A DNA stretch of 64,000 bases, from the NCBI GenBank assembly GCA_905236635.1, contig CAJOCJ010000004.1, positions 62,001 to 126,000 on the forward strand. Direction: 5' to 3'. This DNA is from an uncultured Bacteroidales bacterium (GTDB lineage Bacteria; Bacteroidota; Bacteroidia; Bacteroidales; F082). The stretch's first letter is position 1; every line of letters begins with the position of its first letter. This document shows positions 14,140 to 22,684 of this stretch, one piece after another. Position numbers and translations under genes: made by a program. The notes beneath the pieces are model-generated. The model had not been told where the DNA came from and did not search any database. It worked only from the letters and a program-made list of their open reading frames with translations.

Positions 14140-16865
14140 TGAAATATCAAGGGCTTAGTAAAGAACAAGTAGAACAAAGCCGTGCTATGCACGGCTTTAA
14201 TATTCTCACCTCTCCGCAAAAGGAGTCGGTGTTTCATCAGTTTCTGGGCAAATTCAAAGACCCGTTGATCGAGATTCTTTTGGTTGCCCTCGCACTCTCA
14301 ATCGGCGTGTCGATATACCAATATGTCACCACCGACGATGGGGTACATGTTTTGTTTGAGCCACTTGGAATTTTTGTGGCTATAATGTTGGCGACATGTG
14401 TTGGGTTTATCTTTGAGCTTAACGCCAACAAAAAATTCGATATCCTCAATCAAGTTAACGATGAGGAGAGTGTCAAGGTTATCCGCGACGGCAACGTCAC
14501 CCTTGTGCAACGCAAGGAGATAGTGGTGGGCGACATCGTCATCATCGAGACAGGTGATGAGGTGCCTGCCGACGGCGTGCTGCTCGACGCCTTCTCGTTG
14601 CAAGTCAACGAGTCGGACCTCACAGGAGAACCGATGGCAAGAAAAACAATAGAAGAAAAAGATTTTAATGAAGAAGCTACATATTCGTCAAACTGGGTGA
14701 TGCGTGGAAGCAAAATCATTGACGGTCATGGAGTTATGCAGGTCGAGAGGGTGGGTGACGCCACCGAATGGGGCAAGGTGTACAAGGGTTCACAAATTGA
14801 TAACAACGTAAAGACACCTCTTAACATACAGCTCGACAGGCTCGGCAAGCTTATATGCTATGCCAGTTATATCGTGGCAGGCATAATCATCGTTGCCCGC
14901 TTCGCGATGTATTTCATTTTCGACGACCCCATCAGCGACGGCGTCGACTGGATGCGTTTTGCCCAGTATGCCCTGAATTCACTGATGATTGCCGTCACCC
15001 TCATCGTGGTGGCGGTGCCTGAAGGCCTCCCGATGAGCGTCACGCTGAGCCTTGCCTTGAGCATGCATAGGATGCTGAGTACCAATAACTTGGTGCGTAA
15101 GATGCATGCCTGCGAGACCATGGGAGCTGCCACGGTCATCTGCACCGACAAGACTGGCACCCTGACACAGAACCAGATGAGTGTCAGCGAGGTGCTGACT
15201 TATTGTAAATCAATAGATGTTCTTAAAGAGTGTATCTCGGTAAACACCACAGCATACCTCGATTGCTCAAATAAGGAAAAGATTAAGGCGATTGGCAACC
15301 CGACCGAGGGAGCGCTTCTGTTATGGCTTTATAATCAAGGAGTTAACTACTACGATTATAGGGAAGACATGAAGCTGTTGCAACAAGTGCCATTCTCCAC
15401 GAAATATAAATTCATGGCCACCGTCGTCGATTCTAAGACGTTCGGAAAGCCGATGTTTTATGTCAAAGGCGCTCCGGAGATCATCCTGGCGCATTGTAAT
15501 AAGATACTCACCGATAAGGGCGTCGGCGACATCGCTCCTTACCGCGCAGCCATTGAAGACCAGTTGCTGGAATATGGCAGCAGGGCGATGCGCACTCTCG
15601 CTTTGGCATATAAGGAAGCCGACGTCAACGAGCAGTCATTCGACAAGAAGACCGACAACCTCGTGGCCGAGAACCTCATCTTTGTGGCTGCTGTCGCCAT
15701 TGCCGACCCAATACGTCCCGATGTCGCCGACGCCGTCGCCAAGTGCATGAAAGCCGGCATCGACGTGAAGATAGTGACCGGCGACACTCCTGGCACAGCC
15801 ATAGAGATAGGCCGTCAGCTCGGGTTATGGAAAGACACCGACCAGAAGGACTTCAACCACATCTCAGGCAAGGACTTTGAGGCTCTCTCCGATGAAGAGG
15901 CGAAGCGTCGTATCCCGATGATAAAGATCATGTCGCGGGCGCGTCCGATGGATAAGGAACGCCTGGTGCGACTTCAGCAGGCTTGCGGCGAGGTCGTGGC
16001 TGTCACCGGCGACGGCACCAATGACGCGCCCGCTCTTAAGGCAGCTCAGGTGGGACTCTCCATGGGCGACGGCACCACGGTGGCAAAGGAAGCGTCGGAC
16101 ATCACCATCCTTGACAACTCGTTCCGAAGCATAGGCCGTGCCGTGATGTGGGGACGCTCGCTGTACCTCAACATCCAGCGTTTTCTGCTGTTCCAGATGA
16201 CTATCAACGTGGCGGCATGCCTCGTGGTGATGATAGGCGCACTGCTCGGCACCGACGCCGTGCTCACTGTGACACAGATGCTGTGGGTGAACCTGATAAT
16301 GGACACCTTCGCCGCTCTGGCATTGGCGTCACTGCCACCGTCAGAGAGCGTGATGAACGACAAACCGCGCCCGCGTAACGCCCATATCCTCACGAGAGAG
16401 ATGACGAAGTCGCTGTTTACCGTAGGTTTGATATTTACAGTGATACTACTCGGCTTTGTGCAGTATTTTAAGCATATTGAGATAAACTCGCTGACGGAGT
16501 TCAACATCTTCGATTATTTCGATGCGTTCTTCAACTTCAACATCGCCGATGCCAAGAGTTACACCACCTACGAGCATTCACTGACATTTACGATATTCGT
16601 GTTCCTGCAGTTCTGGAACCTCTTCAACGCCAAGGCATATCATACTGGAAAGTCGGGATTATCCAATCCTACAAGGAGTTTCGGCGGCTTTGAGCTTGCC
16701 TTGACGATAATTCTCATCGGACAGGTGCTGATCATCAGCTTCGGCGGCGAGATGTTCAACGTGGAGCCTCTGAAATGGCAGGACTGGCTGATTATCGTAG
16801 TCGGTACAAGTCCGGTTTTGTGGATTGGCGAGATAATGCGTAGTATAAAAAGGAAAAAAGTCTGA
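14139..16865 (+). CDS. Calcium-translocating P-type ATPase (PMCA/SERCA-like)
   Basis: A 908-residue inner-membrane cation pump of the P2 type. The phosphorylated Asp337 lies in CTDKTGTLTQ. TGDGTNDAPAL (hinge/ATP site) and the TM4 ion-site motif VVAVPEGLP are both intact. TGEPMA marks the actuator domain (usual TGES). The PEGLP motif and size fit Ca2+ export; Mn2+ or other ions cannot be excluded. The start codon overlaps the LPP20-like lipoprotein stop by one base and the stop is two bases before aroQ, so all seven genes from 9956 may be one transcription unit. Coupling of a cation pump to this lipoprotein cluster is unusual in my experience of the family. Confidence 0.92.
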   Translation: MKYQGLSKEQVEQSRAMHGFNILTSPQKESVFHQFLGKFKDPLIEILLVALALSIGVSIYQYVTTDDGVHVLFEPLGIFVAIMLATCVGFIFELNANKKFDILNQVNDEESVKVIRDGNVTLVQRKEIVVGDIVIIETGDEVPADGVLLDAFSLQVNESDLTGEPMARKTIEEKDFNEEATYSSNWVMRGSKIIDGHGVMQVERVGDATEWGKVYKGSQIDNNVKTPLNIQLDRLGKLICYASYIVAGIIIVARFAMYFIFDDPISDGVDWMRFAQYALNSLMIAVTLIVVAVPEGLPMSVTLSLALSMHRMLSTNNLVRKMHACETMGAATVICTDKTGTLTQNQMSVSEVLTYCKSIDVLKECISVNTTAYLDCSNKEKIKAIGNPTEGALLLWLYNQGVNYYDYREDMKLLQQVPFSTKYKFMATVVDSKTFGKPMFYVKGAPEIILAHCNKILTDKGVGDIAPYRAAIEDQLLEYGSRAMRTLALAYKEADVNEQSFDKKTDNLVAENLIFVAAVAIADPIRPDVADAVAKCMKAGIDVKIVTGDTPGTAIEIGRQLGLWKDTDQKDFNHISGKDFEALSDEEAKRRIPMIKIMSRARPMDKERLVRLQQACGEVVAVTGDGTNDAPALKAAQVGLSMGDGTTVAKEASDITILDNSFRSIGRAVMWGRSLYLNIQRFLLFQMTINVAACLVVMIGALLGTDAVLTVTQMLWVNLIMDTFAALALASLPPSESVMNDKPRPRNAHILTREMTKSLFTVGLIFTVILLGFVQYFKHIEINSLTEFNIFDYFDAFFNFNIADAKSYTTYEHSLTFTIFVFLQFWNLFNAKAYHTGKSGLSNPTRSFGGFELALTIILIGQVLIISFGGEMFNVEPLKWQDWLIIVVGTSPVLWIGEIMRSIKRKKV

Positions 16866-16867
16866 TT

Positions 16868-17287
16868 ATGAAGATATTGGTATTAAACGGCCCTAATCTG
16901 AACCTTATCGGCAAAAGAGAGCCTGCAATTTATGGCGATCAGTCGCTTGACGATTATCTGAAATCGCTTAAAAAACGTTTTAATGATGTGAAAATAGATG
17001 CATTCCAGTCGAATCATGAAGGCGTTTTGATTGATAAGTTACAGGAGGCGATGAAGAAATATGATGGCGTGGTCTTCAACCCAGGCGGCTATGCACATAC
17101 ATCGATAGCGTTGGCGGATACCATACGTGCGATACAGATTCCTGTTGTGGAGGTGCATATCTCAAATATCTATGAAAGGGAGGAATACAGGCATCATTCG
17201 TTCACTGCAGAGGCTGCTGTGCATTCAATAGTGGGGCATGGCTTGGAGGGCTATGCCGAGGCTGTCGTTTTCTTGATAGGACGTTAA
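16868..17287 (+). CDS. aroQ: 3-dehydroquinate dehydratase, type II
   Basis: Dehydrates 3-dehydroquinate to 3-dehydroshikimate in the shikimate pathway (cytoplasm, dodecamer). The 139-residue length is normal. Motifs GPNLNLIGKREPAIYG (flexible loop with the catalytic Tyr), NPGGYAHTS and EVHISN (catalytic His) are all present. The start lies two bases after the Ca2+ ATPase stop. It ends in a 4-base convergent overlap with the glycosyltransferase gene, so no terminator room exists between them. Confidence 0.95.
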   Translation: MKILVLNGPNLNLIGKREPAIYGDQSLDDYLKSLKKRFNDVKIDAFQSNHEGVLIDKLQEAMKKYDGVVFNPGGYAHTSIALADTIRAIQIPVVEVHISNIYEREEYRHHSFTAEAAVHSIVGHGLEGYAEAVVFLIGR

Positions 17288-18303
17288 GAAAAATCCTTCT
17301 CGTTTAATTCGGTGTACAGTTTCTTCTTTCCCAAGAAGTGCTTGAACACTATGTTTTTCTGGTAAACCTGCGACACTCGTTTGTGTGGCAGCGCTCTTCT
17401 CTTTTTTCTTAAAACAGGAAGATGACGATAGAAGCTGAGGTGGGCTCTCGTCACTGCCCAGACGTCGGCGAAACAGCCGTCAAACAAGAATTTCATCCCT
17501 GCCACCCAGTCGAGTAATATACGGTAGGAGAGGGTGCCGAAGACGGTGCCGTCGGGGAGGTTCTTCATCAGCAGCGACAGGTTATTGCGAAAGTTGAGGT
17601 ATGTCTTGCGCGCCGAGCTCTTCGGCAAGGTACCGCCACCAATGTGATACACTTTCGACTGAGGACAGTACATCACCTTGTAATCCTGGTTTTTCACGCG
17701 CCAGCAGAAGTCTATTTCCTCCATGTGTGCGAAGAAGCTGTCGTCCAGCCCGCCGAACTTATGATATACGTCAGATCTAACAAACATACAGGCCCCCGTT
17801 GCCCAGAACACCTCTCTGCTGTCGTCGTATTGTCCGTTGTCGTTCTCGAGATGCTGGAACACCCTGCCGCGGCAGAACGGATAGCCGTACTTGTCGATGA
17901 AACCGCCACCGGCGCCAGCATATTCGAACTTTGTCTTGTCTTGATACGACAATATCTTGGGTTGACAGGCGGCAATGCTTTCGTCGCTGTCCATGAGCTC
18001 TATCACCGGCTCAATCCAATGTGGTGTCACCTCAATGTCGGAATTCAACAGACAATAATATTTCGCCTCCACCTGACGTAGGGCGAGGTTGTAGCCCGTT
18101 GAGAAGCCGCCGTTGCTCTCGTTGAGTATTAGTCTTATATCCGGGAATGTCTTCTGCATGAAAGCCACGGAGTCATCGGTGGAGGCGTTGTCGGCAACAA
18201 CGATGTCGGCAACCTCCGCGCTGTACTCAATCACAGTTGGAAGAAACTTCTCGAGGAATTTCTTTCCGTTGTAATTCAATATGACTACCGCTACTTTTTT
18301 CAT
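17284..18303 (-). CDS. Glycosyltransferase family 2
   Basis: A 339-residue GT-A fold transferase. It opens with VAVVILNYNGKKFLEKFLP, then VADNASTDDS and LLNSDIEV (the DxD-like NSD motif for metal/nucleotide-sugar binding). The C-terminal EIDFCWRVKNQ region is typical of rhamnosyl- or galactofuranosyl-type GT2 enzymes. No C-terminal membrane spans are seen. A cell-envelope polysaccharide role is inferred. Its own promoter is not obvious. Confidence 0.88.
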   Translation of the reverse strand: MKKVAVVILNYNGKKFLEKFLPTVIEYSAEVADIVVADNASTDDSVAFMQKTFPDIRLILNESNGGFSTGYNLALRQVEAKYYCLLNSDIEVTPHWIEPVIELMDSDESIAACQPKILSYQDKTKFEYAGAGGGFIDKYGYPFCRGRVFQHLENDNGQYDDSREVFWATGACMFVRSDVYHKFGGLDDSFFAHMEEIDFCWRVKNQDYKVMYCPQSKVYHIGGGTLPKSSARKTYLNFRNNLSLLMKNLPDGTVFGTLSYRILLDWVAGMKFLFDGCFADVWAVTRAHLSFYRHLPVLRKKRRALPHKRVSQVYQKNIVFKHFLGKKKLYTELNEKDFS

Positions 18304-18360
18304 TGCCGCAAAAATACAAAAAAAAACAATATAGCCATTATTTTTTCGTCATCCAAAAAC

Positions 18361-18394
18361 GATAAGGGACTCGGAAAATCCAAGTCCCATTATC
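18361..18394 (-). terminator. Intrinsic terminator of the GWxTD gene
   Basis: A stem GATAAGGGACT with AGTCCC-A-TTATC (18361-18371 and 18383-18394), followed on the minus strand by GTTTTT. It lies just past the GWxTD stop. Confidence 0.7.
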
Positions 18395-18441
18395 AAACAA
18401 AGTATGTGTGGTGTGGTATGTTTAAAAATTACTATTCGTTA

Positions 18442-19926
18442 TTATCGTGGATTTTGGTAGTAATCCAAGGCTTTGTCGCCATATGAGTCTGGCTGTGCGT
18501 AGTCATCGACGCCGTAATCGAAGTAGGTGCCGTATGTTCTCTGATAGATCTCCGTGGTCCACCTGAAGTTGTTGATTTCGCCGATGGCGTCAGAGTGGAT
18601 GAGCTGGAAATCGTTGGTCACCAGGTCGCGTGTCATGAACACGAACTTCTTGTTACGCTGTGTGCCGAGAGTGTAATAATGCCATATCTCGTAAGGGTAG
18701 GCGCCCGGCTCGTTGTAGCTCTGCACGATTCTGTCTGGAGCGCCATATTTCAGGAACACAATGCCTCTGTCGGTGTCGTAGCCTTTGGCGTTTACCGAGT
18801 TGAATGAGGCGTTGACTCTCCAAACCTGTGTGTGGTAGTCCTGCCATGCCTGCTCGGGGTTGAATCTGTCGCGGCTCGACCAGAAGGTGTAGAAATACTG
18901 CTGCATCGTCTTGATGTCGTCAGTTTTGATGAGCTCGCTGGCATAGTCTTTCTCAACCAAAGTCGAGATAGGGGACAGTGTCCTTATATATTCGCGGATC
19001 GAGTCGAGGTTGTCGATGCGGCCGCTGAAGACATTCTCAGGGTTGATGGAGGCAAGAAGCGAGTTGTCGATCTGATAATATGGGTTGCTTCTCTGGAAGA
19101 AGTAGCGGTTAAGACCGATGATCTCGTTGTTTCTGTTACGTGCCTCGAGGATGAGATAATAGTTGCCCGAGGGGAGGTTTGTGATGTCCATGCTGTTTAT
19201 GATGACATCTATGTCCTTGGCAGTCATACGTTTAGTGACATAATAACTGCTCAATACCGTGTTGTTCTCGAATGCGCAAAGGTAGGTGTTGAGGAGGTAT
19301 TTCTCGCCTTCGCCCAATGCTTTCTTTGCGTTGTATATCTCAGCGTAGAACGTGAGTTTGTTGACGTTTTCAGGATAATACGGCATTATCATCGGGATGA
19401 GTTCGTAGCCGTTTTTGGTATTGTTGCCTTCGCCGCTGGCTTTCGAGAAACTCTCCAGCCCCAGGATGCTCGAGAAACAGAACTTCTCCGGGAAGTCCAT
19501 GATAAGCTGGTCTTGCACTTTGAATGGCCTATCGCTCTTGTTGTTCTGGTCTTCCAGTATCACCTCTAAATTATATGTGCCGTTGTCGAGGCTGTAACGC
19601 TGCACGTCCATGAAGAAACCCTGAATGCCTGTTGTGTCGGCTTCCGAAGGACTTGACAATGAATATTTTCCGAAGTTTTTGACACTCTCACCTTGTTTAA
19701 ACATGATAGTCACGTCGATGGTGGCGTTGTACTGTCCGTTGGCGCCTTTCACGTAAACGAGACTGCTCTTGTCGAAGGTGATATAAGTCTCGACGTATGG
19801 AGTAGCGTCATCGCCAGGCATGTTAAACGTAGCGTAGGAGATATATGAGTTCAATGCCTTAGGCTGCTGGGCGCTGGCTGCTATCCCAAGCAGAAGCATT
19901 AAGCTGATGATCAAAGTTCTTTTCAT
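18442..19926 (-). CDS. GWxTD domain-containing exported protein
   Basis: An exported protein of 494 residues with signal peptide MKRTLIISLMLLLGIAASAQ. The upstream frame to 19956 crosses the promoter, so I choose 19926. The C-terminal GWxTD domain is recognisable: FWSSRDRFNPEQAWQDYHTQ, then GYDTDRGIVFLKYGAPD (here GYDTD replaces GWxTD) and PYEIWHYYTLG. The N-terminal two thirds look beta-rich and carry the family's repeated extended strands. The family occurs widely in Bacteroidota and its precise function is unknown to me. It has its own promoter and a terminator. Confidence 0.88.
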   Translation of the reverse strand: MKRTLIISLMLLLGIAASAQQPKALNSYISYATFNMPGDDATPYVETYITFDKSSLVYVKGANGQYNATIDVTIMFKQGESVKNFGKYSLSSPSEADTTGIQGFFMDVQRYSLDNGTYNLEVILEDQNNKSDRPFKVQDQLIMDFPEKFCFSSILGLESFSKASGEGNNTKNGYELIPMIMPYYPENVNKLTFYAEIYNAKKALGEGEKYLLNTYLCAFENNTVLSSYYVTKRMTAKDIDVIINSMDITNLPSGNYYLILEARNRNNEIIGLNRYFFQRSNPYYQIDNSLLASINPENVFSGRIDNLDSIREYIRTLSPISTLVEKDYASELIKTDDIKTMQQYFYTFWSSRDRFNPEQAWQDYHTQVWRVNASFNSVNAKGYDTDRGIVFLKYGAPDRIVQSYNEPGAYPYEIWHYYTLGTQRNKKFVFMTRDLVTNDFQLIHSDAIGEINNFRWTTEIYQRTYGTYFDYGVDDYAQPDSYGDKALDYYQNPR

Positions 19927-19952
19927 GATACACACATAATTTTGTTTCGACA

Positions 19953-19961
19953 GCAAAATTA
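19953..19961 (-). promoter_or_regulatory. -7 box for the GWxTD gene
   Basis: TAATTTTGC on the minus strand with a TTGACAAAC-type -33 region upstream. It lies 27 bases from the ATG at 19926. Confidence 0.65.
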
Positions 19962-20058
19962 CTATCGTGAAAATTGTTTGTCAAGTTGTTTTTTGTGGAA
20001 AAATATGGAAGAAAATCTTGTAACTTATTGTAATATAATAAATTACGCTATATAGATT

Positions 20059-21579
20059 TTAGTATTTAAAGCTGCTTAAAAAGCCTTGGATGAAGTGATT
20101 CATCTCCAACGGGGTGTTGAAAATGGTCTCTAGACGGTTTCCTCTTTTGTTGGTCGAGCTGTAAGTTTGTTTTAGGAGCACTGCAATCTCCGGGTCGGAG
20201 AAACCCATCAGACTGAGGATTATAAACCTGAAGTCGGCTTGTGTCAAATCGGGATAAGCTTCTGATAATGAGTGTGTTAAGTTAGGGAAAGACTCGTTGA
20301 AAGTTGTCGTGAGGGTTATCAGTTTGTTGCGTGTCAAGGCCAGACGAGGGTAGTCGCCGACGGTCTTGATAAGTATCTCCTTGCCTTCGAGCGATGCCTT
20401 GATTTCCTTGTAGATCTTGGTGTTTACAAAGACTTGATAATCCTCCTCGAATGAGCGTTTCGGTTGTTCTGGCACCGCGACGGTGATATCTTTTCTGCTG
20501 TTTTTAAGATAAAAATGAAGTATGATGATACCTATTATTAATAATACTATGATGCCTGACAGTATCCATATCCACTTGCCGTAATTGTCTGATTTTTTAG
20601 TGTTTTTCGGATTATTTTCATCAATGAAACTTTCATAAATCGTGTCGAGTTCCACCTTTATCGGGGTGAGACGAGCCTCTGCCGACTGTGCTTTTGCCTG
20701 ATATTGGGCGTAGTATAGTTCTTTGTCATGGTCGTTGAGCGAAAAGTAAACGCTGGCAAGCATTTCCGCCGCTTCGACCTTCATTTTTGCGTTGCCTTCA
20801 TCAAAACATTTCAGCAAATGGGGTAGTGCTTCTTCGAATTTGTTGCTGTTGTAAAAATGACACGCTGTAAAATAATGATATTCAATTGTTTGTGGCGGTT
20901 TTGTTGATAATCTTCCATATAGCGAATCGGCAGTTTCAGTGTCGAAAATGTCATATAAGGCTATACCTTTCTTAATTTGGATGAGGTTGTATTGATCCTC
21001 GGTGAGGTTTTTCTTTTCTTCGGCAATCTCGTAGTTCAGAAGTGCGATGTTCGAGATGTGGTTTTGCTGATAAAGGTCGCCAATTTTTAATAAAATGTCT
21101 ATCACCTCATGCTGGCGGCTGGCGTTCTCGAATTGTGTGAGTGCCTGGTCGTAGAAATACGATGCCGGTTTGAGGCTGTTGACGTCGGAATACACGTCGG
21201 CGATGTTTTCAAGTATCTGTCCGAGGTAGTGACGGTCGTCGTTGTCGGCTTCTTTCTTCAGAGATATCAGGTTTTTCTGGGATTTATACGACTCGATGAA
21301 CGATTTTGCGGCGTTCAGGTAATCGGCGTTTTTATGCTCGTTTCGACCTTTTTGGAAGAATATTTGTGCTTTTTTTTCTAAAAAAACGTGGTCGTTGGCG
21401 TAAAATCGGGTGCAGCTGTCGGCAATTCTCGCCAGTTCCTCGAGATGGTCGCTGGAGTTTTCATAGTTGTTTTTAAACTCCAACATCTCGTTCGGAATCG
21501 AGCGGCTGTTACATGCTGCAAAACCTAACGCTATGATTAGCAATGCGATAAAAGCAATATGTCGATAAAAAATATTCAT
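20059..21579 (-). CDS. Membrane-anchored TPR protein with C-terminal LuxR-like HTH
   Basis: A 506-residue protein from ATG 21579. It starts with a hydrophobic leader ending in a lipobox-like LGFAACN. It has helical TPR-like repeats from about 70 to 310 (NAAKSFIESY, ASYFYDQALTQF, EEALPHLLKCF). A transmembrane segment (WIWILSGIIVLLIIGIIILH) lies at about 355, followed by a cytoplasmic domain ending in LTQADFRFIILSLMGFSDPEIAVLLKQT, a helix-turn-helix resembling LuxR/GerE. So an exported sensor appears joined to a cytoplasmic DNA-binding domain. The true topology (Cys-lipidated or uncleaved) is unsure. The promoter at 21589-21596 is only 9 bases from the start, so the leader is about 4 bases. Confidence 0.8.
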   Translation of the reverse strand: MNIFYRHIAFIALLIIALGFAACNSRSIPNEMLEFKNNYENSSDHLEELARIADSCTRFYANDHVFLEKKAQIFFQKGRNEHKNADYLNAAKSFIESYKSQKNLISLKKEADNDDRHYLGQILENIADVYSDVNSLKPASYFYDQALTQFENASRQHEVIDILLKIGDLYQQNHISNIALLNYEIAEEKKNLTEDQYNLIQIKKGIALYDIFDTETADSLYGRLSTKPPQTIEYHYFTACHFYNSNKFEEALPHLLKCFDEGNAKMKVEAAEMLASVYFSLNDHDKELYYAQYQAKAQSAEARLTPIKVELDTIYESFIDENNPKNTKKSDNYGKWIWILSGIIVLLIIGIIILHFYLKNSRKDITVAVPEQPKRSFEEDYQVFVNTKIYKEIKASLEGKEILIKTVGDYPRLALTRNKLITLTTTFNESFPNLTHSLSEAYPDLTQADFRFIILSLMGFSDPEIAVLLKQTYSSTNKRGNRLETIFNTPLEMNHFIQGFLSSFKY

Positions 21580-21588
21580 AATCGGGAA

Positions 21589-21596
21589 CAAAGATA
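21589..21596 (-). promoter_or_regulatory. -7 box for the TPR-HTH gene
   Basis: TATCTTTG on the minus strand, 9 bases from the ATG at 21579. It implies a near-leaderless transcript and excludes the ATG at 21591 as the start. Confidence 0.6.
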
Positions 21597-21659
21597 AGGA
21601 ATTTTTGGTGAAATTTTAAAAAATTTTCTAAAAAAATGCTGTCGCATTAAAAACTTTTG

Positions 21660-21668
21660 TATTTTTGC
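21660..21668 (+). promoter_or_regulatory. -7 box for the tRNA-Ser pair
   Basis: TATTTTTGC ends three bases before the first tRNA, which is the spacing expected for a tRNA promoter. Confidence 0.65.
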
Positions 21669-21671
21669 AGC

Positions 21672-21756
21672 GGAGATATGGCAGAGCGGTCGATCGCGGC
21701 GGTCTTGAAAACCGTTATACAGAAATGTATCGGGGGTTCGAATCCCTCACAAGGGT
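21672..21756 (+). tRNA. tRNA-Ser(UGA)-like gene with non-pairing acceptor stem
   Basis: The D arm, the anticodon arm (CGGT-CTTGAAA-ACCG, anticodon TGA), a long serine-type variable arm and the T arm (GGGGG-TTCGAAT-CCCTC) are all present. But the 5' acceptor strand GGAGATA (21672-21678) should be matched by TATCTCC after the T arm, and the sequence there is ACAAGGG (21749-21755): none of the seven pairs can form. The neighbouring tRNA-Ser(CGA) pairs perfectly. The gene is still behind a good promoter. It may be a pseudo-tRNA, a relic of a 3'-end integration event, or an assembly join. Confidence 0.65.
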
Positions 21757-21781
21757 TGCTTTTTATTTGTTAAAAGGTTGG

Positions 21782-21868
21782 GGAGAGATGCCAGAGTGGT
21801 CGAATGGGGCGGTCTCGAAAACCGTTGAACGCTTTTGCGTTCCAAGGGTTCGAATCCCTTTCTCTCCG
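21782..21868 (+). tRNA. tRNA-Ser(CGA)
   Basis: Complete class II tRNA. The acceptor GGAGAGA (21782-21788) pairs with TCTCTCC (21861-21867), discriminator G. The anticodon loop CTCGAAA gives anticodon CGA, reading UCG. The long variable arm (GAACGCTTTTGCGTTC) and T arm AAGGG-TTCGAAT-CCCTT are perfect. CCA is not encoded. It is probably co-transcribed with the preceding tRNA-Ser-like gene. Confidence 0.93.
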
Positions 21869-22052
21869 CAAAAAAATCGGGATAGCTTGATGAGTCATGT
21901 TATCCCGATTTTGTTTTTTCTGTAAGTTCGTTTCAAGGGAAAATTGTAAAAATATTTTTAGATTTCTTGCAAAATCCTGCAATTTATGTTAAAAATGCAG
22001 ATGAAACGTCATTTTGTGAGGTTTCGATGAGGCTCGTTTGAATTTCTGTTTT

Positions 22053-22061
22053 TAAGTTTGC
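22053..22061 (+). promoter_or_regulatory. -7 box for the ORF6N gene
   Basis: TAAGTTTGC, 20 bases before the ATG at 22082. Confidence 0.55.
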
Positions 22062-22081
22062 AGAGTATAAAATTTAAAAAT

Positions 22082-22630
22082 ATGAAAGGAAAAATTATCA
22101 AAAACGAGCAGATCGAAGATAAGATTATCGAACTGCGTGGAGTCAGGGTGATTCTGGACGCCGATGTGGCTGCATTGTACGAGGTAGAAACAAAAGAAGT
22201 GAATCAAGCAGTAAAAAATAATCCGAGGAAATTTCCGAAAGGATATGTTTTTACTATTGATGACAAAGAAAAAGAGGAGGTCAAAAATTTTGACCACCTC
22301 GCTAAAAGCAAGTTTTCTAATGTTAATCCCAAGGCTTTTACCGAAAAGGGATTATATATGTTGGCTACCATATTAAAAGGTGATAAGGCGTCTGATACAA
22401 CAATTGCCATTATCGAGGCCTTTGCAAAACTGAGGGAATTGTCAAGAACGGTCACTGAACTTTCAAAAACCAAAGATCAAGAAGAACAGAAGAGCCTCAT
22501 GAAGAAGGGAGGAGGACTCATTGCTGATATCATCGGCGATAACCTTGAGACGAGCGAAACTGAGTCGGAGTTTGAGTTGAATCTGGCTCTAGTCAAGCTT
22601 CGTCATAAGATTAAAAGAAAGTCGAAATGA
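22082..22630 (+). CDS. ORF6N domain-containing protein
   Basis: A 182-residue protein from ATG 22082. The N-terminal segment (LRGVRVILDADVAALYEVETKEVNQAVKNN ... PKGYVFTI) is the ORF6N DNA-binding-type domain common in phages, plasmids and Bacteroidota chromosomes, with the typical FTEKGLYMLATIL stretch following. The C-terminal half is a helical, Lys/Glu-rich tail. It stands about 210 bases past the tRNA-Ser pair, a common neighbourhood for integrated elements, but no integrase or other phage gene is present. Its function is likely antitoxin-like or regulatory; this is not established. Confidence 0.85.
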   Translation: MKGKIIKNEQIEDKIIELRGVRVILDADVAALYEVETKEVNQAVKNNPRKFPKGYVFTIDDKEKEEVKNFDHLAKSKFSNVNPKAFTEKGLYMLATILKGDKASDTTIAIIEAFAKLRELSRTVTELSKTKDQEEQKSLMKKGGGLIADIIGDNLETSETESEFELNLALVKLRHKIKRKSK

Positions 22631-22641
22631 CAGCAGCGGTG

Positions 22642-22671
22642 TCAAATTGTCGCCATTTCTGCCAAATTGTC
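22642..22671. promoter_or_regulatory. Direct repeat, candidate activator site upstream of hsp20
   Basis: TCAAATTGTC (22642-22651) and CCAAATTGTC (22662-22671) are direct copies exactly 20 bases apart, two helical turns, just upstream of the sigma-54-like promoter. Activator binding is inferred. Confidence 0.45.
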
Positions 22672-22684
22672 CATCTTAATCCTC

